Source: Fomitopsis serialis (Eukaryota > Basidiomycota > Agaricomycetes > Polyporales > Fomitopsidaceae). From it: 64,000 bases of DNA. Location: assembly GCF_022376445.1 (NCBI RefSeq), contig NW_025954963.1, positions 434,001 to 498,000 on the forward strand. Reading direction: 5' to 3'. Positions 23,199 to 35,230 of this stretch are shown here, in pieces. Both the position numbers and the translations under genes were made by a program. Position 1 is the stretch's first letter. The number at the start of each line of letters is the position of its first letter. The notes below the pieces were generated by a model. The model saw nothing but the letters and a program-made list of their open reading frames with translations. It had not been told where the DNA came from and ran no database searches.

Positions 23199-23863
23199 TG
23201 AGGCATGTGTGTGAGTAAAGTATAGCACGGTCGGAGCACAAATGCAACAACTGCGTCCCAGAGGACTCCTCTCCATATGATGCCGACAAGCTCTTCGAAA
23301 GCGGTAGCTGAAAATGCATCACCACTGCGAAACTTGCAGTACTTCGTTGTTACTCCCTGCAAGCGAAAGTGGTGTCGGATCGCCATGCATTATACTGGCC
23401 ACTCAGCAGAGTCCGCGCAGTGGCACACGGACGTCACACGAGCTGTGCTTGCATGTCGCCGACACCTGATAGTATCAGCATCAGGCAGAGTGTTCTTGGC
23501 TGAGAACAAAGAATACTGGACAGCTGAAGAGCCCGTTGCGACGGCGTGTGCGAGTTCGACAGCCCACTGCCGTCAACTACCACCGCCCTACGACTGCGTA
23601 TCATGGTCTATTATGGTCCGGTGTGCCAGGTTTGCCTGATCTTCATCATGCGGTCACAAATGTCACAGCAATTCAGTGATAGATGCCAATGGTACTTACG
23701 GTCGAACGACTCGGAAGAGATGGATCAGCCACCGTTTGGGATGTAGCGCCCGTTGGCCACAAAGGAAATGGCGCCACCGTCATAGACACGCTCTCTCAGG
23801 GCCTTCTTCTCGCCACGACGCGTCCAGCGCGTGTCCTCTCTAGCAACCTCACCCACGACCGCC
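23199..23863. other. Intergenic region
   Basis: 3' flank of the methyltransferase and promoter of the sterol reductase. I see no gene; open frames on the two strands overlap. Confidence 0.55.
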
Positions 23864-25511
23864 ATGTCCTCCTCCAAATCCAAGTCCGTCGCTCGACGCG
23901 GCGCAGAGCTCAACCCGCGCACGACAAAGTATGAGTTCTTCGGGCCCCCGGGCGCGCTCTTTGTGACCCTCACCGTCCCGATCACGACCTATGCGCTTTA
24001 CTTTGGCTGCTCGGAGCAGGCGGGGGGATGCCCGCCCCCGGCGATTACTACCGACGCCATTGTTGCTGCGCTCAGCGATCCGCAGTGGTGGAAGGGCCTT
24101 TGGGACACGGAGGCGGCCCTTATGTACCTTGGGTGGTACGCGTTCTGTGTGGCGGCATGGTTCGTGCTGCCCGGAGATTGGGTAGAAGGTGTGACGATGC
24201 GCACGGGGAAGAAGAAAATGTACAAGATCAATGGTGAGTGCCACTCTCGTCGCAAGAGACTTGCATGCTCACAGTGCCACAGCTTTCACGACGATGCTGC
24301 TCGCGCTCGGCCTCACGGGAGGCTACATCGGGCGCTATGGCCCGGAGTCGTTCACATTCATCTACGACAACTGGGTTGGCTTGGTGACAGCCTCTATCCT
24401 CATGTCTGTAGTGCAAGGCCTCGGATGCTATGCTGCTTCCTTCCGTCCAGGCGCCCTCCTCGCCCTCGGGGGTAACAGTGGCAACCCCATCTACGACGTT
24501 CGTGGAGTCTCCTGTCAATCACGCTCGTACTGATGAACGCGTCACGTTAGTTCTTCATTGGCAGGGAGCTCAACCCCTCGATTGGCTACTTCGACTTGAA
24601 GTCATTCAATGAGCTCCGACCGGGCCTCATACTCTGGGTCCTCATTGACATCAGCATGATGTGTGAACAGGCCGTCCGCCGTGGCGGGTACAAGCACATC
24701 ACCGACTCAATGTGGCTCGCGAGCGCGTTCCAGGTTTTCTACGTCTTCGATGGGTTGTACAACGAGGTACGCTCGCCACATCGTCTGTCCGTCAACCACT
24801 GTTCTCATGTGCATGTAGCCGGCGATCTTAACGACCATGGATATCACCACGGACGGCTTTGGCTTCATGCTCGCCGTCGGCGACCTCACCTGGGTGCCCT
24901 TTGTCTACTCCCTGCAGCCGCGTTTCCTCGTCTTCAGGCAGAAGGAGCTCGGCTACGCCGCGACCGCTGCGATCGTTGCGGTCAACGTCCTTGGCTACGT
25001 TATCTTCCGTGCTGCGAACGGCCAGAAGAACGACTTCCGTAATGGCAAGAACCCGAAGAGTGCGTACCCTGTTTCGCTGTGACGGTGAATAATAGGTGGC
25101 GGCTGACCGCGTTCCGGACAGACCTGAAGTACATGACGACCGAGCGCGGCACAAAGCTCCTCATCGAGGGGTGGTGGGGCATGTCCCGGCACCCGAACTA
25201 CATGTAAGCATCTCCGTGTAGCCTGAAACGTCCGCGGATGCTCACACCGCGGCAGGGGCGACCTCATCATGGCGTTCGCGTGGTCCCTCCCGACCGGCTT
25301 CGAGACGCCCATCACGTACTTCTACGTGACCTACTTCGCCGTGCTCCTCATCCACAGGCAGATGCGGGATGACGAGAACTGTGAGAAAAAGCGAGTCTTC
25401 CGTTCCCCAATGCTTCGCGGTGATGCTAACGGGTGATTGAACAGATACGGAAAAGACTGGCACAAATACTGCAAGCTCGTGCCGTACCGCATCATTCCCT
25501 ACGTATATTGA
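23864..25511 (+). CDS. erg24: C-14 sterol reductase (delta-14, ERG24 type)
   Basis: ER membrane enzyme of ergosterol synthesis that reduces the C14-C15 double bond with NADPH after lanosterol demethylation. Exons: 23864-24233, 24283-24497, 24551-24766, 24819-25059, 25122-25203, 25256-25390 and 25445-25511. The protein (about 440 residues, normal length) has many hydrophobic segments. Diagnostic blocks are [51 protein letters not shown], and the C-terminal [18 protein letters not shown]. The last intron starts with GC rather than GT (GCGAGT at 25391): reading on with GT at 25381 would lose the conserved EN-C-E-K-K-Y junction. The Erg4/Erg24 family also includes C-24(28) reductase, but the RELNP block and the N-terminus favour Erg24. 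The neighbouring lipid methyltransferase also acts on membrane lipids; co-regulation is only a guess. Confidence 0.93.
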
Positions 25512-27084
25512 TAGGCTTATCCGGATGTCTGGAGGGGGTTTCTTGTGTTGGCGTCGTGAGTGTAAATGGTTTCTGGACCGCAAGTGGACTGTCTAGTGTA
25601 TCTCCCATATTATATGCTTCTGATGTTTCTACTTGTGGCAAGCTGATGTGATACATACGGAACTTCTGCCTTAATCTGTTTGCCAAGTACTTGCTACGAG
25701 ATGGCAGACATGGAAGAGAGCAGCTGTGGGTGGTGCCCTGCTTGAACGGAGTGCCATTGCCAGCTCCGCGGACTGAGCTCCATGGCATATCATTGATCAT
25801 ACAATTTGCCGTGCAGGATGACACGGGATGATTGCCCATCCGCCGGGCCCGTAGTGAATTACAACGGGTTTACCCAGCATCTTACTTTGAGGTCATGACG
25901 AAGATCCGCGCACGGGCTGCGCAGGGAGGTGTAACTTGTGTCCGAAGGGCGGTGACTGTCCGAAAGTGACACCGTGTCAGCGCAGTGAGCAGCCCACTTG
26001 GCCTGAGCATCACGTAAGTTCCAGAGCTTACTGGTATTCGCTTATTTTGTAAGCTCATAGGTGCGAGATAGAATGCGATTCACAGTCTGTGTATGATGGG
26101 TGCAGATCATGAGTGGTCCTACCCGTATCTAGCGAACCACCGGTGGGATTTAGAAGTGCTCGAGGTAGGGCGTATCGCCCTGACGAACACCGAGTGGACA
26201 ATGAGATCATGATGAATTAATGGCGTGTCTTACGGCTCCTGAGAACGTGGCGGGTTCTGGGAGGACCCTGGACGGGACCGGGCTGTAAGAACGTGTCGCT
26301 CTCGATGTGAAGACGTGGCGGACCTTCATACCCCGTTCACTGCCTCCCGACTCCGGCTTTCCAGACCCTCATCGCACTTTCTCTCCTCGCGTTGAATGGC
26401 CCAAGCGCACGACTATCAGACATCGGCCAACTTCGCGCCCAAGTTACTTATCAGATGAGCATTCAGCTAAGCAGGCATCGGGAGAAGAGCAGAGGAAGCC
26501 AAGTGGGAGACCATGTGAAGGGCCTTATCGCGGACGACTTCCAGCATCCAGTGTCTTCGAACATGTGTGATGCCGCTGAGAGATGGGCACTCATCACCGC
26601 GTGATGAACGCCCTAGCACAACGATGTACTGTGGAGCTGAAGCTGTAAGCAAGCTCGGGAGGACTAGAATGTCTTGGGCCGGCGTGCACGGGCCCGTTCT
26701 GGTGTACCGGGGCATGAGTGTATGAAATGAGACACAGCATGACGAACTCACCTGGGCAAATCGCTGTAAATGTCTTCATTTTACTCCAGCATTCGCTATG
26801 CTCGGGCTTGGTCGCAGGCCGGCGCAGTCGAGGAGGTGGCGGAGAGCACGCCGGCCACGATCGGGCGTGCGCACGACGGCCGACGAGTCGAGATCGGAAG
26901 CACGTTACGTAAGCAGAAGGGGCTTCCGGATCATGCCGATGCGGTTCCGCGGTCATCTGGGCTGTGGTCCGCGCGGGTGCCATTGCCAAGGTGGGAGCCC
27001 TATATAAGGGGCCACCCGGCAGCCTGCCTCCCCAGCAGTGCTCACCCAGCTACTCTCACAAACGCTAACGACCAACCTCACGCT
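25512..27084. other. Intergenic region
   Basis: 3' flank of the sterol reductase and long upstream region of a secreted-protein gene. No recognised gene. The 3' end contains the TATA box listed separately. Confidence 0.55.
27001..27008 (+). promoter_or_regulatory. TATA box (TATATAAG)
   Basis: Perfect TATATAAG 84 bases before the ATG of the Kre9/Knh1-like gene at 27085; the bases between form a plausible short leader ending in CGCT before ATG. Confidence 0.7.
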
Positions 27085-27636
27085 ATGATCATGAACAAGC
27101 TCACGTCTGTCTTTTTCTTCTCCTTGCTCTCGCTGTTCGCGCTCGTCGGCGCGTTCCCTGTCCGCCGCGACGTATGGGACCCTCAGATCCTCAGCCCGAA
27201 CTCAAGTACGGTCTGGGTGGTCGGTCAAACATACAATGTGACATGGTGAGCGGAATTCTAGAAGCTCACTTCGCTTGTATGCCGATCGGGCTCGCCATTA
27301 GGAACACGACTGACGCTCCGGAGCACATCACGAACTCGATTGGCCGAGTAGTATTGGCCACCAATGGCACCGAGGACTATGGTGCGTGCGATTCGCCTGA
27401 TCCCTTTCTCGCTCGTCGCTGACTTTATGTCACAGAACATCCGCTCGCCTCCAACTTCTCTATCCTACTTGGCAGCATCCCCATCACCGTCCCGGATCTC
27501 GAGCCTGGCTCTGACTACGCCATAGTCTGTGAGTACTGCGCTGTCCAATTCACCTCATCATAGTATGTTGACTGTAGCTGCAGTGTTTGGTGATTCCGGC
27601 AACTTCAGCCCCACTTTCAGCGTCACGTCTGCGTGA
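27085..27636 (+). CDS. Small secreted Kre9/Knh1-like protein, copy 2
   Basis: Secreted protein of the Kre9/Knh1 N-terminal-like family. Exons 27085-27245, 27302-27381, 27436-27528 and 27584-27636. A signal peptide (FFFSLLSLFALVGAF) is followed by a dibasic Val-Arg-Arg site. The mature domain is a short beta-sandwich-like unit: WDPQILSPNSSTVW, YNVTW, an N-glycosylation site in NTTDAP, ITVPDLEPGSDYAIV, and the final LFGDSGNFSP. Intron phases are 2, 1 and 1, exactly as in copies 3 and 4. About 118 residues, with no transmembrane or GPI tail, so it is probably released or bound to the wall by other means. It lies 3 kb upstream of Argonaute, with another secreted protein gene between. Exact role unknown; a cell-surface or wall role is inferred from the family. 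Confidence 0.85.
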
Positions 27637-28801
27637 ACCATGTCCGACTCTGCGCCCCTCCATCTGCCCCTTCCCCATCGCAAAATGTCATGCTGTACAT
27701 CTCCTGACGTTTACGGACCCTTCATGTAGTCGGACTTCGCATTGGGACTGTTGTTTCACTCGTGCACGAACTTCGGACACTTGCATTGGACTTTCACTGT
27801 ACATTAGTCTGTCTAGTCTAGTCTAATAGTCTAGCAATAGTTGGTCTGGTGTTGCAATCATAGGCGAGGTAGCAGTTGTGTTCTAGCATTTGGCCTCGTC
27901 ATGGCCCTGTGCCCAGTGAGCACTGAGATCCACGCTGGTAAGTATCGTACCCAAATTGGAGACCTGCAACATCGGTGCAATCCGGCCAAATAACCACCGT
28001 ATGACAGCGGTCTGGACCTCCTTGGAGACCGAGGGTGGAGGCTATGCAATCGCCATTGTCAAAACTTGGCCGACATAGTCGCTCACGGCTGCGGGATATC
28101 GTAAGTCATGCATTCAATTGACTTGCACGGACATTGTGGCCGCATGCGCGAGGCCATCACCATCCCCCACGATCCTCGGAGAGTTTCGCCCACGGAACCC
28201 GCGTTGACATCAGTCCGACATTCCGAGCCGGCCTCAACACTGCACCGACATAACTTCCACCTTGGTGTCCGGACCTACAGTCAGGGACCTGTACCATGGC
28301 TGCGGCTACAGCTTGAGCTTTGTCACGGTGGCCGCCAGACGCGACCCTCGCCTTCGCCTCGACGTCCTCACTACTTGATCCTAGTCGGTAGAGCGCGCCG
28401 CGGGTGCGGCCCACACTGCATTCAGCATTGCGGCTTTACCTGGCCGTGCAGTGCTCCCGAACCTTCGTCGCCCACTGGCGATCAGAGCCGCGTCATGTAT
28501 GTATTGAATATGTATATACGTAGGCGTCGCCCCGGGCACACGGCGGTGGGCTGGATTGGCCTACTCAAAAGTCAAGCGGTATGGCTGTGCCGGTCTCGCA
28601 CTCCGACACAGAGCTCATAGGCCAGTAGGAAGATGGGCGCCCAGTTGACCAAGAGCATTCGAGAGCGGCGAGAATCATCCGTGCTCGTATATAAGGGCTG
28701 GGAAGAGTAGGCTGAACTTCAGCAGAGTTCAACTACCCTTGACAACTTGTCACTCGTCACTCATTTTCACGACGATCCGCACTACACAGTTCGCGACCAG
28801 C
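27637..28801. other. Intergenic region
   Basis: An open plus-strand frame of 170 codons (28108-28620) has high Arg/Pro/Ser content and no domain; I take it as chance. The 3' end carries the TATA box of the next gene. Confidence 0.5.
28688..28695 (+). promoter_or_regulatory. TATA box (TATATAAG)
   Basis: Perfect TATATAAG 107 bases before the ATG at 28802, in the same position as the TATA boxes of the Kre9-like and transporter genes of this window. Confidence 0.7.
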
Positions 28802-29438
28802 ATGATTTCCCTCGCGCTGACTGCCCTCGCCGCGACACTCTTCACGTCGGTCGCCGCGAACCCAATCAAGGCGCGGGACTTCGTTGGACCTTCGGGCCTG
28901 ACCCAGTTCCAGCTGACCACCGTGCCCAACGGCGACAACGACACCTACTCCGGGTGGTGGCCCGTCGCGTTCCACACCGGCGCAGGGGAGAATGCAGTAG
29001 TCCTCAGCCCGGACCAGAGCGATGCCCTCACCTGGCGTATGTACTCACCAACTTACTTCTCGCAGTCCAACACTCACCTATCGCATCGCAGAATTCAACA
29101 GCACGACCGGTGACGTCTACTGGCTGACATCTACCGGCCCGAACGGAGAGGAGGTCCCTTGGTCCCTCGGCTTCGTGGAGTCGGCGCCCTACGAGAGCGA
29201 CGCGCCCCCGGACTACAAGCTCGTCACGAACAACGCGGGCGTCCAGAATGCGGGCTTCTCGTTCAACGGCGACGTCCTCCCGAACCCGCCTGGCTACGGT
29301 ACGATGGCGGCGTGCTATGTGAATGGCACGGCACCGTACTGGAGCGTGGGCCCGCAGGTGCAGCTGTTGTGGAGACCGGATGATGTCCCGGTTGGGGGCT
29401 GTGCGGACGTGCTGCTGAAGGCCGTGCCTGTGGAATGA
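28802..29438 (+). CDS. Small secreted protein, uncharacterised (DUF7907-like)
   Basis: Two exons, 28802-29036 and 29092-29438, with a 55-base GTATGT...CGCAG intron that keeps the frame. A clear signal peptide (MISLALTALAATLFTSVAA) leads to a mature protein of about 170 residues. It contains FQLTTVPNGDNDTYSGWW, HTGAG, a central VYWLTSTGPNG, and a C-terminal YWSVGPQVQLLW block. Potential N-glycosylation sites occur in NDT, NST and NGT. Two Cys near the C-terminus (AACY and GGCAD) may form a disulphide. Small secreted proteins of this type are widespread in wood- and litter-decaying basidiomycetes; the DUF7907 label is from memory of the pattern and is tentative. No catalytic motif is evident. 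Confidence 0.8.
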
Positions 29439-30100
29439 GGCGAAGTGGCTTTGACAGTGGACTGGATGGGGTCAGTGGAAGTTGGACGATATCTGTGTGG
29501 TGTCATGCCTGAACATTACAACGTACGGTAATGGACTGGCGATATAGCCAACAGTGTGGTATAGTCGTCGGGATGATACTGTATTTAATGGAGAACAACT
29601 GCGTACCGAGTCATGAGGCCTGAGGCCTCGGGAGGGAGGGTCCGAGGGAGGATTCGATGTAAGCTCTTGGCTGACCAAGGCAGGATAGAAGGCGAGGATT
29701 AATCGATTCGAACAGGCAACGGCTTGCCGCCACGCGTCGACCACCGTAAAGCGCCCTTCTGGTTATCAGTTCATCGAGACTTTGCATCCAGCCAATGACA
29801 CCGGCGATGCCGACATGAGAGTGGGAGGAGAGTTACTGAACTCGAGCTTTGAAGTTGAACGGTTCGCCGCGGGGTCTGACGCGCTGTCACGTGCACGCGT
29901 CGAAGCTGCCCGGTGTCCGGTGGGCTGGGACAGCTTCGTCTGAACGAGGAAGCACCTCCCGCGCAAGCAGAGGCCTTGCGGCACGCAGGCCAGGTTGCAC
30001 TCGAAGCTCGAGCACGTATATCTGCCCCAGCGACGCCTGTGCAACCTGTCCTCCTCTATCCCCCCATTGCCCACAGGCCTCGTCACCCGATCCTCTCCCG
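29439..30100. other. Intergenic region, Argonaute upstream
   Basis: 3' flank of the secreted-protein gene and putative promoter or leader of Argonaute. No TATA box in the usual position was found. A short open frame at 29849-30100 continues into the Argonaute frame but has no family resemblance. Confidence 0.5.
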
Positions 30101-33100
30101 ATGGCTCACCGCGGAGGTCCCAGAGATGTGCCCATGCAAGTGCGGACGAATGCGTTCCTAATCTCAAGAGGCCCCAAGTCAAAGGACCCTTGGTACCAAT
30201 ATCATGGTCCGTACCCGCCGCTAGAGAATGCGACCACCGATTCACGCTGTGCGCAGTCGGCGAGTAGCGTGCAGATTTGCGGCGTAATCGTGTGCTACAG
30301 CGATCCCCCCTCAGTCATTGACACCCAGCTCGACAAGTTTCCCACTAGAAGGGCCTTCGAGATTATTGACAAGCTGCAGCGAGACCTACCGCAATTCTTT
30401 ACCCCGCGGGCCGTCTACGATGGCAAGGCCGGCTTGTTCTCCAAGAAAAGCGACATCCCTGCCGGAACGGTAAGGACGCGGGCGTTCACCGAGTTCTGCA
30501 CAACTCATCAGTGCTTCAGCTCGAAGTGAAGATGTCTGCCAACCCAACCTCTACAAGGGGGGTGTTCCGGGTGACATTGACACGCGTGCGCCAGATTAGC
30601 CCTGAGTAAGTACGCAGTTCGCAGCTGTTGTAGAAACGATAGGTCGCTCGCGTACGGGGTTGTGTGGAGCGAGTTTTGGCTGGCGAGATGGCCGACGGTT
30701 GGCGAAGTCACGCACTGACCACAGCCCACCGTTGCCGCTCGGAGATGTGCGCCGATGCGTTCACCGCTGGCTGGTGCAGCAAGTGTTGCACGGCAGCCAA
30801 TCCGCGAACCTATCCTCCATGACGCGCGCGAGACCCACCCAGTCCACGCCGCTATTGGCTCCTGGTTCGCGCGCAGCCATCTCAGCGACATCCGCGCGCA
30901 CGCGGGCGGGACTCGACTTTGACGTCAGTCTAGCTCACGGCGACCGCCGGCCCAAACCCTAGCTCCTCCATACACCCCCAGTGCAGGCCATCGTATCGTT
31001 TTTACAACAGCTGGAACGTGATTGCCTGAGTGAAGATTACTCATGTATGGCTAGCTGGATCGAACACCTCATGGTGCAAGGGGCCGGATCAGCGCCGAAC
31101 ACAGACACAAGCACCACCACTCTGTTGCAGATCGTAGTTCGGCAAGGCGCGAATATGTACGCACTCGTTTCCAGCGCGTTTTCATGGACGCTATGCTCAT
31201 GCTTAGCTGCAAGGCGTCATCACTACCCTCCGAATGCCCGTGCGTTTTTCGTGGAACACGGGTTTCGGGAGATGAATGGCGGCCTGCGGGCCTACCGCGG
31301 ATTCTTCCAGTACGCCCATCCCCACCCTCTCAAGAACAGAGACCACTCACGAGATCGGACAGGAGCGTGCGCCCCGCCATAGGACGACTGCTGTTGAACG
31401 TCGATACTGTGACTGCCTTGCTGTGACTGCCCATAGTTGAAGCTAATATCTCTGAAGCCCACTCACGTCATACCAACAGATACCGACCGGGTCCACTGGT
31501 CGACCTGGCCATGAGTTACTTAGGGAAGCGGAACGCCCGAGACCTCGTCCGTCTTTCTCCTCCTGAATTCAACAGACTGCGGGGCTTCCTCAAAGGCGTG
31601 AGAGTCACGATCCAGACCGCTCGCTCTGACAGGGCTCGCGCGATCGGTGGCTTGGTGGCCGAGGCTGGGCCCTACGAGTTTGAGAAGGACGGAGCGACTA
31701 CGACGGTGCAGGTACAGAATATCCGCTCTCGCGCTGGTGTCCATCCGTTGTTGATAGGGAGTCGCAGGAGCACTATCGACAAGCGTATAACGTGTCGCTG
31801 CGTTACCCCACCATCTTTGGCGTGCGGATCGGGCGCGACGCCGTGTTCCCAGCTGAGCTGTGCAACGTCGAGAAAGGCCAGCTCTACCGGAAGAAGATAC
31901 CCGCCGAGATCGGACCCGACTTTCTGTCGTTCTCGACGCAGAAGCCGCACGAACGGATGCAGACCATCGAGGCTGCCATCTCAGGGCCGGTGAGTCCTCT
32001 CTCGTGCAAGCTAGATCCGTCTATGATGATATGACGGGCGCTCCTAGAACCAACTCTTCAATTACGACGTGTCCGACTTCATGCAGGAGGCTGGCTTGCA
32101 GATCCAGCGCGAGCCCCTCACCGTGCAAGGGCGCGTGATGTTTACGCCGACTATCCAATACAACGGCTCGACGCTGGTGAGCACGTCCTGCGCCGTGACA
32201 GTGCAATCAGCGCTCACGTCTCGAGCAGACTTTGCAAGACAAGAGCGGCTCGTGGAACGTCGTCCGGAGGCGCCTGCTCAATCCCAGGCCAATCGATGCA
32301 TGGGCCGTTGTCAGCTTTGACTCGCAAGCGAACGGGAACGACGTGCGCAGATTCGTCGAGAAGCTGAGCAACAATTTGCAAGCTTTGGGTGAGCTCGGTT
32401 CCCATGTGCAGACTTCGTACTGTGGGCGCTAACGAGCTATGCGCAGGCGTCCGTATGTATTCCCCTACGGATCGCGATGTTGCGGCGTCAGTTGTTCACG
32501 CACGCGAATTCCAGAAGTTAGGCAGCCTGCTGTCATCGATCAGGGAAACCCGAACCAAGTTGCCAGAGTAAATTTTGTGCTTCATTCAACAACGTCTACT
32601 CACGCGGGGTCATAGTCTATAGAGGAGATTGCCAAGAGGGCCTCTCCCAAGGCACCTCCGACGATTGTCGTAGCCATGCTTCCCAGCAGCGCAGCGGAGA
32701 TTCGCAAGGAGATCAAACACTGGGGGGACGTCAAAGTCCATGTGCCGACGCAGTGTGTGGTCAGTCGTGCTCGACGTCTCATGTCCGTCATGGTCGTGAC
32801 ATAATCTCCCTTAGCGCGCGGGGAAATGGGAGAAAGCCAGCGACCAGTACTGTAACAACGTCGCACTGAAGTGAGTCTGGGCTCCCCTATACTGGGCTCG
32901 AACTCAAGGATGGATGTTCTCAGGATCAATGCTAAGATCGGAGGTGTGAACTCGAAGACCCTTCCCACCGACGGGAGCTTGCAGGCCATCGTGCCGCCTT
33001 TGACGATGGTGATAGGTATGACTACGTTCACCTCACTGTGGTCTCCTCGACGTCTCACAACTATCTGTCAGGCGCCGACGTCGGTCATCCCGGTCCTGGG

Positions 33101-34372
33101 GTCAGCAACCGGCCGTCCATGACGAGCCTGGTTGCGTCGCTCAACGACGACTGTACGCAGTACGCTGCGTTTTCGTCCATCCAAGCACCACGACAGGAAA
33201 TCATCGCCGACTTGAAGAAGATGCTCGAGGTATGTCTGGATGATGCATGATGTTAAAGGCATACTCAAGCCGTACCCAGGATGCGATCTATCAGTTCCTC
33301 CTGTCGACGAACGGAAAGTATCCCAAGCGTATCGTCTTCTTCCGAGATGGCGTCTCTGAGGGTGAATACGCGCGAGTTGCCAGAGAGGAGATTGAAGTGA
33401 TCAATAGTGAGTAGAGGATACTGCAGGTTTAGCTCCTCGTCATCATACTCTTCGCCTTTGCAGACTGCCTCCTGAATCTGGCCCAATTCAATAAGGACGG
33501 CACCCAGGTGCCTGGCGGAAGCAAGGCTTATGCACAGGGGCAGAAACCGCTGGTCACATTCATTGTCGTCGGAAAGCGGTGTGTACTCATATAATTCATA
33601 CACGCTGTCAACCCTCAGCTGATGGGTGTTTCCAGTCATCATGTTCGCTTTTTCCCAACCTCGAGGTAAAGGCCGTTTGATTTGCTTGAGCTGCTTGACT
33701 GATAGCTGCTCTCAGGGACAATGGTGACCGCTCGGGAAATTGCCCGGCTGGATTCGTCATTGAGAACGAGATCACCAGCCCTGCGTACGACAACTTCTAC
33801 CTCCAATCGCACAGCGGGTTGATAGGGAGTACGTCGACATTTATCCTGTAATGTGTGAGGAGTGCATCTCAAGAATGTTCCCAGCGAGCCGGCCCAGTCA
33901 TTACATCATTCTGCGGAACGAGATTGGTTTGCCCCTCGCGACGTATGTCCATCCATGCGTACTTCCCCCCTCTGTTCATGCTGACGGCTGCACCAGGTGC
34001 CAGCGTCTCTCCTTCGACCTCTGTCATGTCTATGCCAGTGCGACGCGTTCTGTATCGATCCCAGCGCCCGTGTACTGTAAGGATATATCCTTCGTCTTTC
34101 CTGTCACGCCTGTTCTGACCTATCCTATTAACTTAGATGCCGACGTACGTCTTTACTGGCTGTCTTCAGCATTGACGTCGGCCTTCGTACTCACGTTTCC
34201 CATCTAGCGTGTCTGCGCTCGAGCCGAGTTCCATTTCAAACCGGAGCTGCGTTTCGCAGACACGGAGTCTGGGATCGGGTCGGACAGCTCGTCGTCGTTC
34301 AACCTAGAACAATGGAAAACCGGGTTCAAAGCGGCAGGTATGCCGGCACTTCGTAGAATGTATTTCCTATAG
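30101..34372 (+). CDS. Argonaute protein (RNA silencing slicer)
   Basis: Core effector of RNA interference: binds a guide small RNA and cleaves matching transcripts. Sections in order: N-terminal Arg/Gly start (MAHRGGPRD), N domain (FTPRAVYDGKAGLFS), L1 segment, PAZ (NVSLRYPTIFGVRIG, PAELCNVEKGQLYRKK), MID (PTIVVAMLPSSAAEI, then CNNVALKINAKIGG) and PIWI. The PIWI catalytic tetrad is visible: Asp in GADVGHPGPG, the Asp of FFRDGVSEGEY, and His in CHVYASATRS, with a Glu-finger candidate between them. Conserved joins include FFQ/SVRPAIGRLLLNVD and RPGPLVDLAMSYLG. There are about 20 short introns; exons 30520-30605, 30733-30921, 30985-31156, 31214-31309, 31363-31422, 31480-31711 and 31762-31989 are well defined. 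The exon near 32447-32573 has an unclear donor. The start at 30101 is the first good ATG; N-terminus and L1 are divergent from typical members. Confidence 0.92.
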
Positions 34373-35230
34373 ACGTCGTCTGCCTCGTGTGCACGAGGTT
34401 TTGAACAACTCACCCAGTAGTACATTTCGAGTACGAACGAGCGTTACCCCCCAAGCCTCACCAAGATATATAGCGCTAGCCACGGTATTGTATATGTGAC
34501 TCGACAGAACAAGAAAAGCGTTGTATCAGTGTGTGGTACCGGCAGTGACACATATGCATGTAGTACAGTAATTGTAGGCCAGATCTTGCAGTGCTCCATT
34601 CTACAGAAGATCCGATACTTGCTGACTCAGTTCTCATGATGACCTTCACTGCGTACGTCCCGTGGCAAGTCGAGAGCATTCGCCGGCTTTCTGATGTCTT
34701 GGTCTAGTCGCTTGTCATGCAGGGCACATGAACGCAGCATGAGCCTACCAATGCGGGACCGCCTCGCCGGCGTGTGCTTGGCCAGGATGTTTGAATATGC
34801 CCCCGGCGGAACTCGTGATACCTATCCACGGCAAGCATCCACGTCAACTCACCATCGACTCGGTGCATGATACTATAGGCACCAGCTATGCGAATCTTTG
34901 ACCATTGGGACGCATTACATAGGTTCCAGTTGAAGCTACGGGGTGATTGCGCATCGAGTTGACATGTTCACGGGAGCACTCCGTCTCGCCGGGAGTTTCG
35001 TCTGGGCAGCTTGATCCGGAACGTCCACGATACGGAGCCGGGAGGCTGCACCGGCTACCGGACACGATGATCGAGTCTTGCCTGACCAGCCGCGGCCAAG
35101 CCGCGTCCCACTAGAACGTTGGGCAGATGCATAAAAGGAGGGCGGGCATGGCGGAAGTGCCCCCAGCACCAGCTCATACACACTGCTCCGCTCGTGTCCT
35201 GATAGGTTTACGAACGCCTGACGACTCATC
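34373..35230. other. Intergenic region
   Basis: 3' flank of Argonaute and promoter of the third Kre9-like gene. No gene recognised. Confidence 0.55.
35130..35137 (+). promoter_or_regulatory. TATA-like box (CATAAAAG)
   Basis: CATAAAAG about 95 bases before the ATG at 35231, the same spacing as the perfect TATA boxes of related genes here; one position differs from TATAAAAG. Confidence 0.55.

Noticed and set aside
28108..28620. 170-codon open frame
   Set aside because: Arg/Pro/Ser-rich, no domain, overlaps an open frame on the other strand; typical chance frame in GC-rich DNA.
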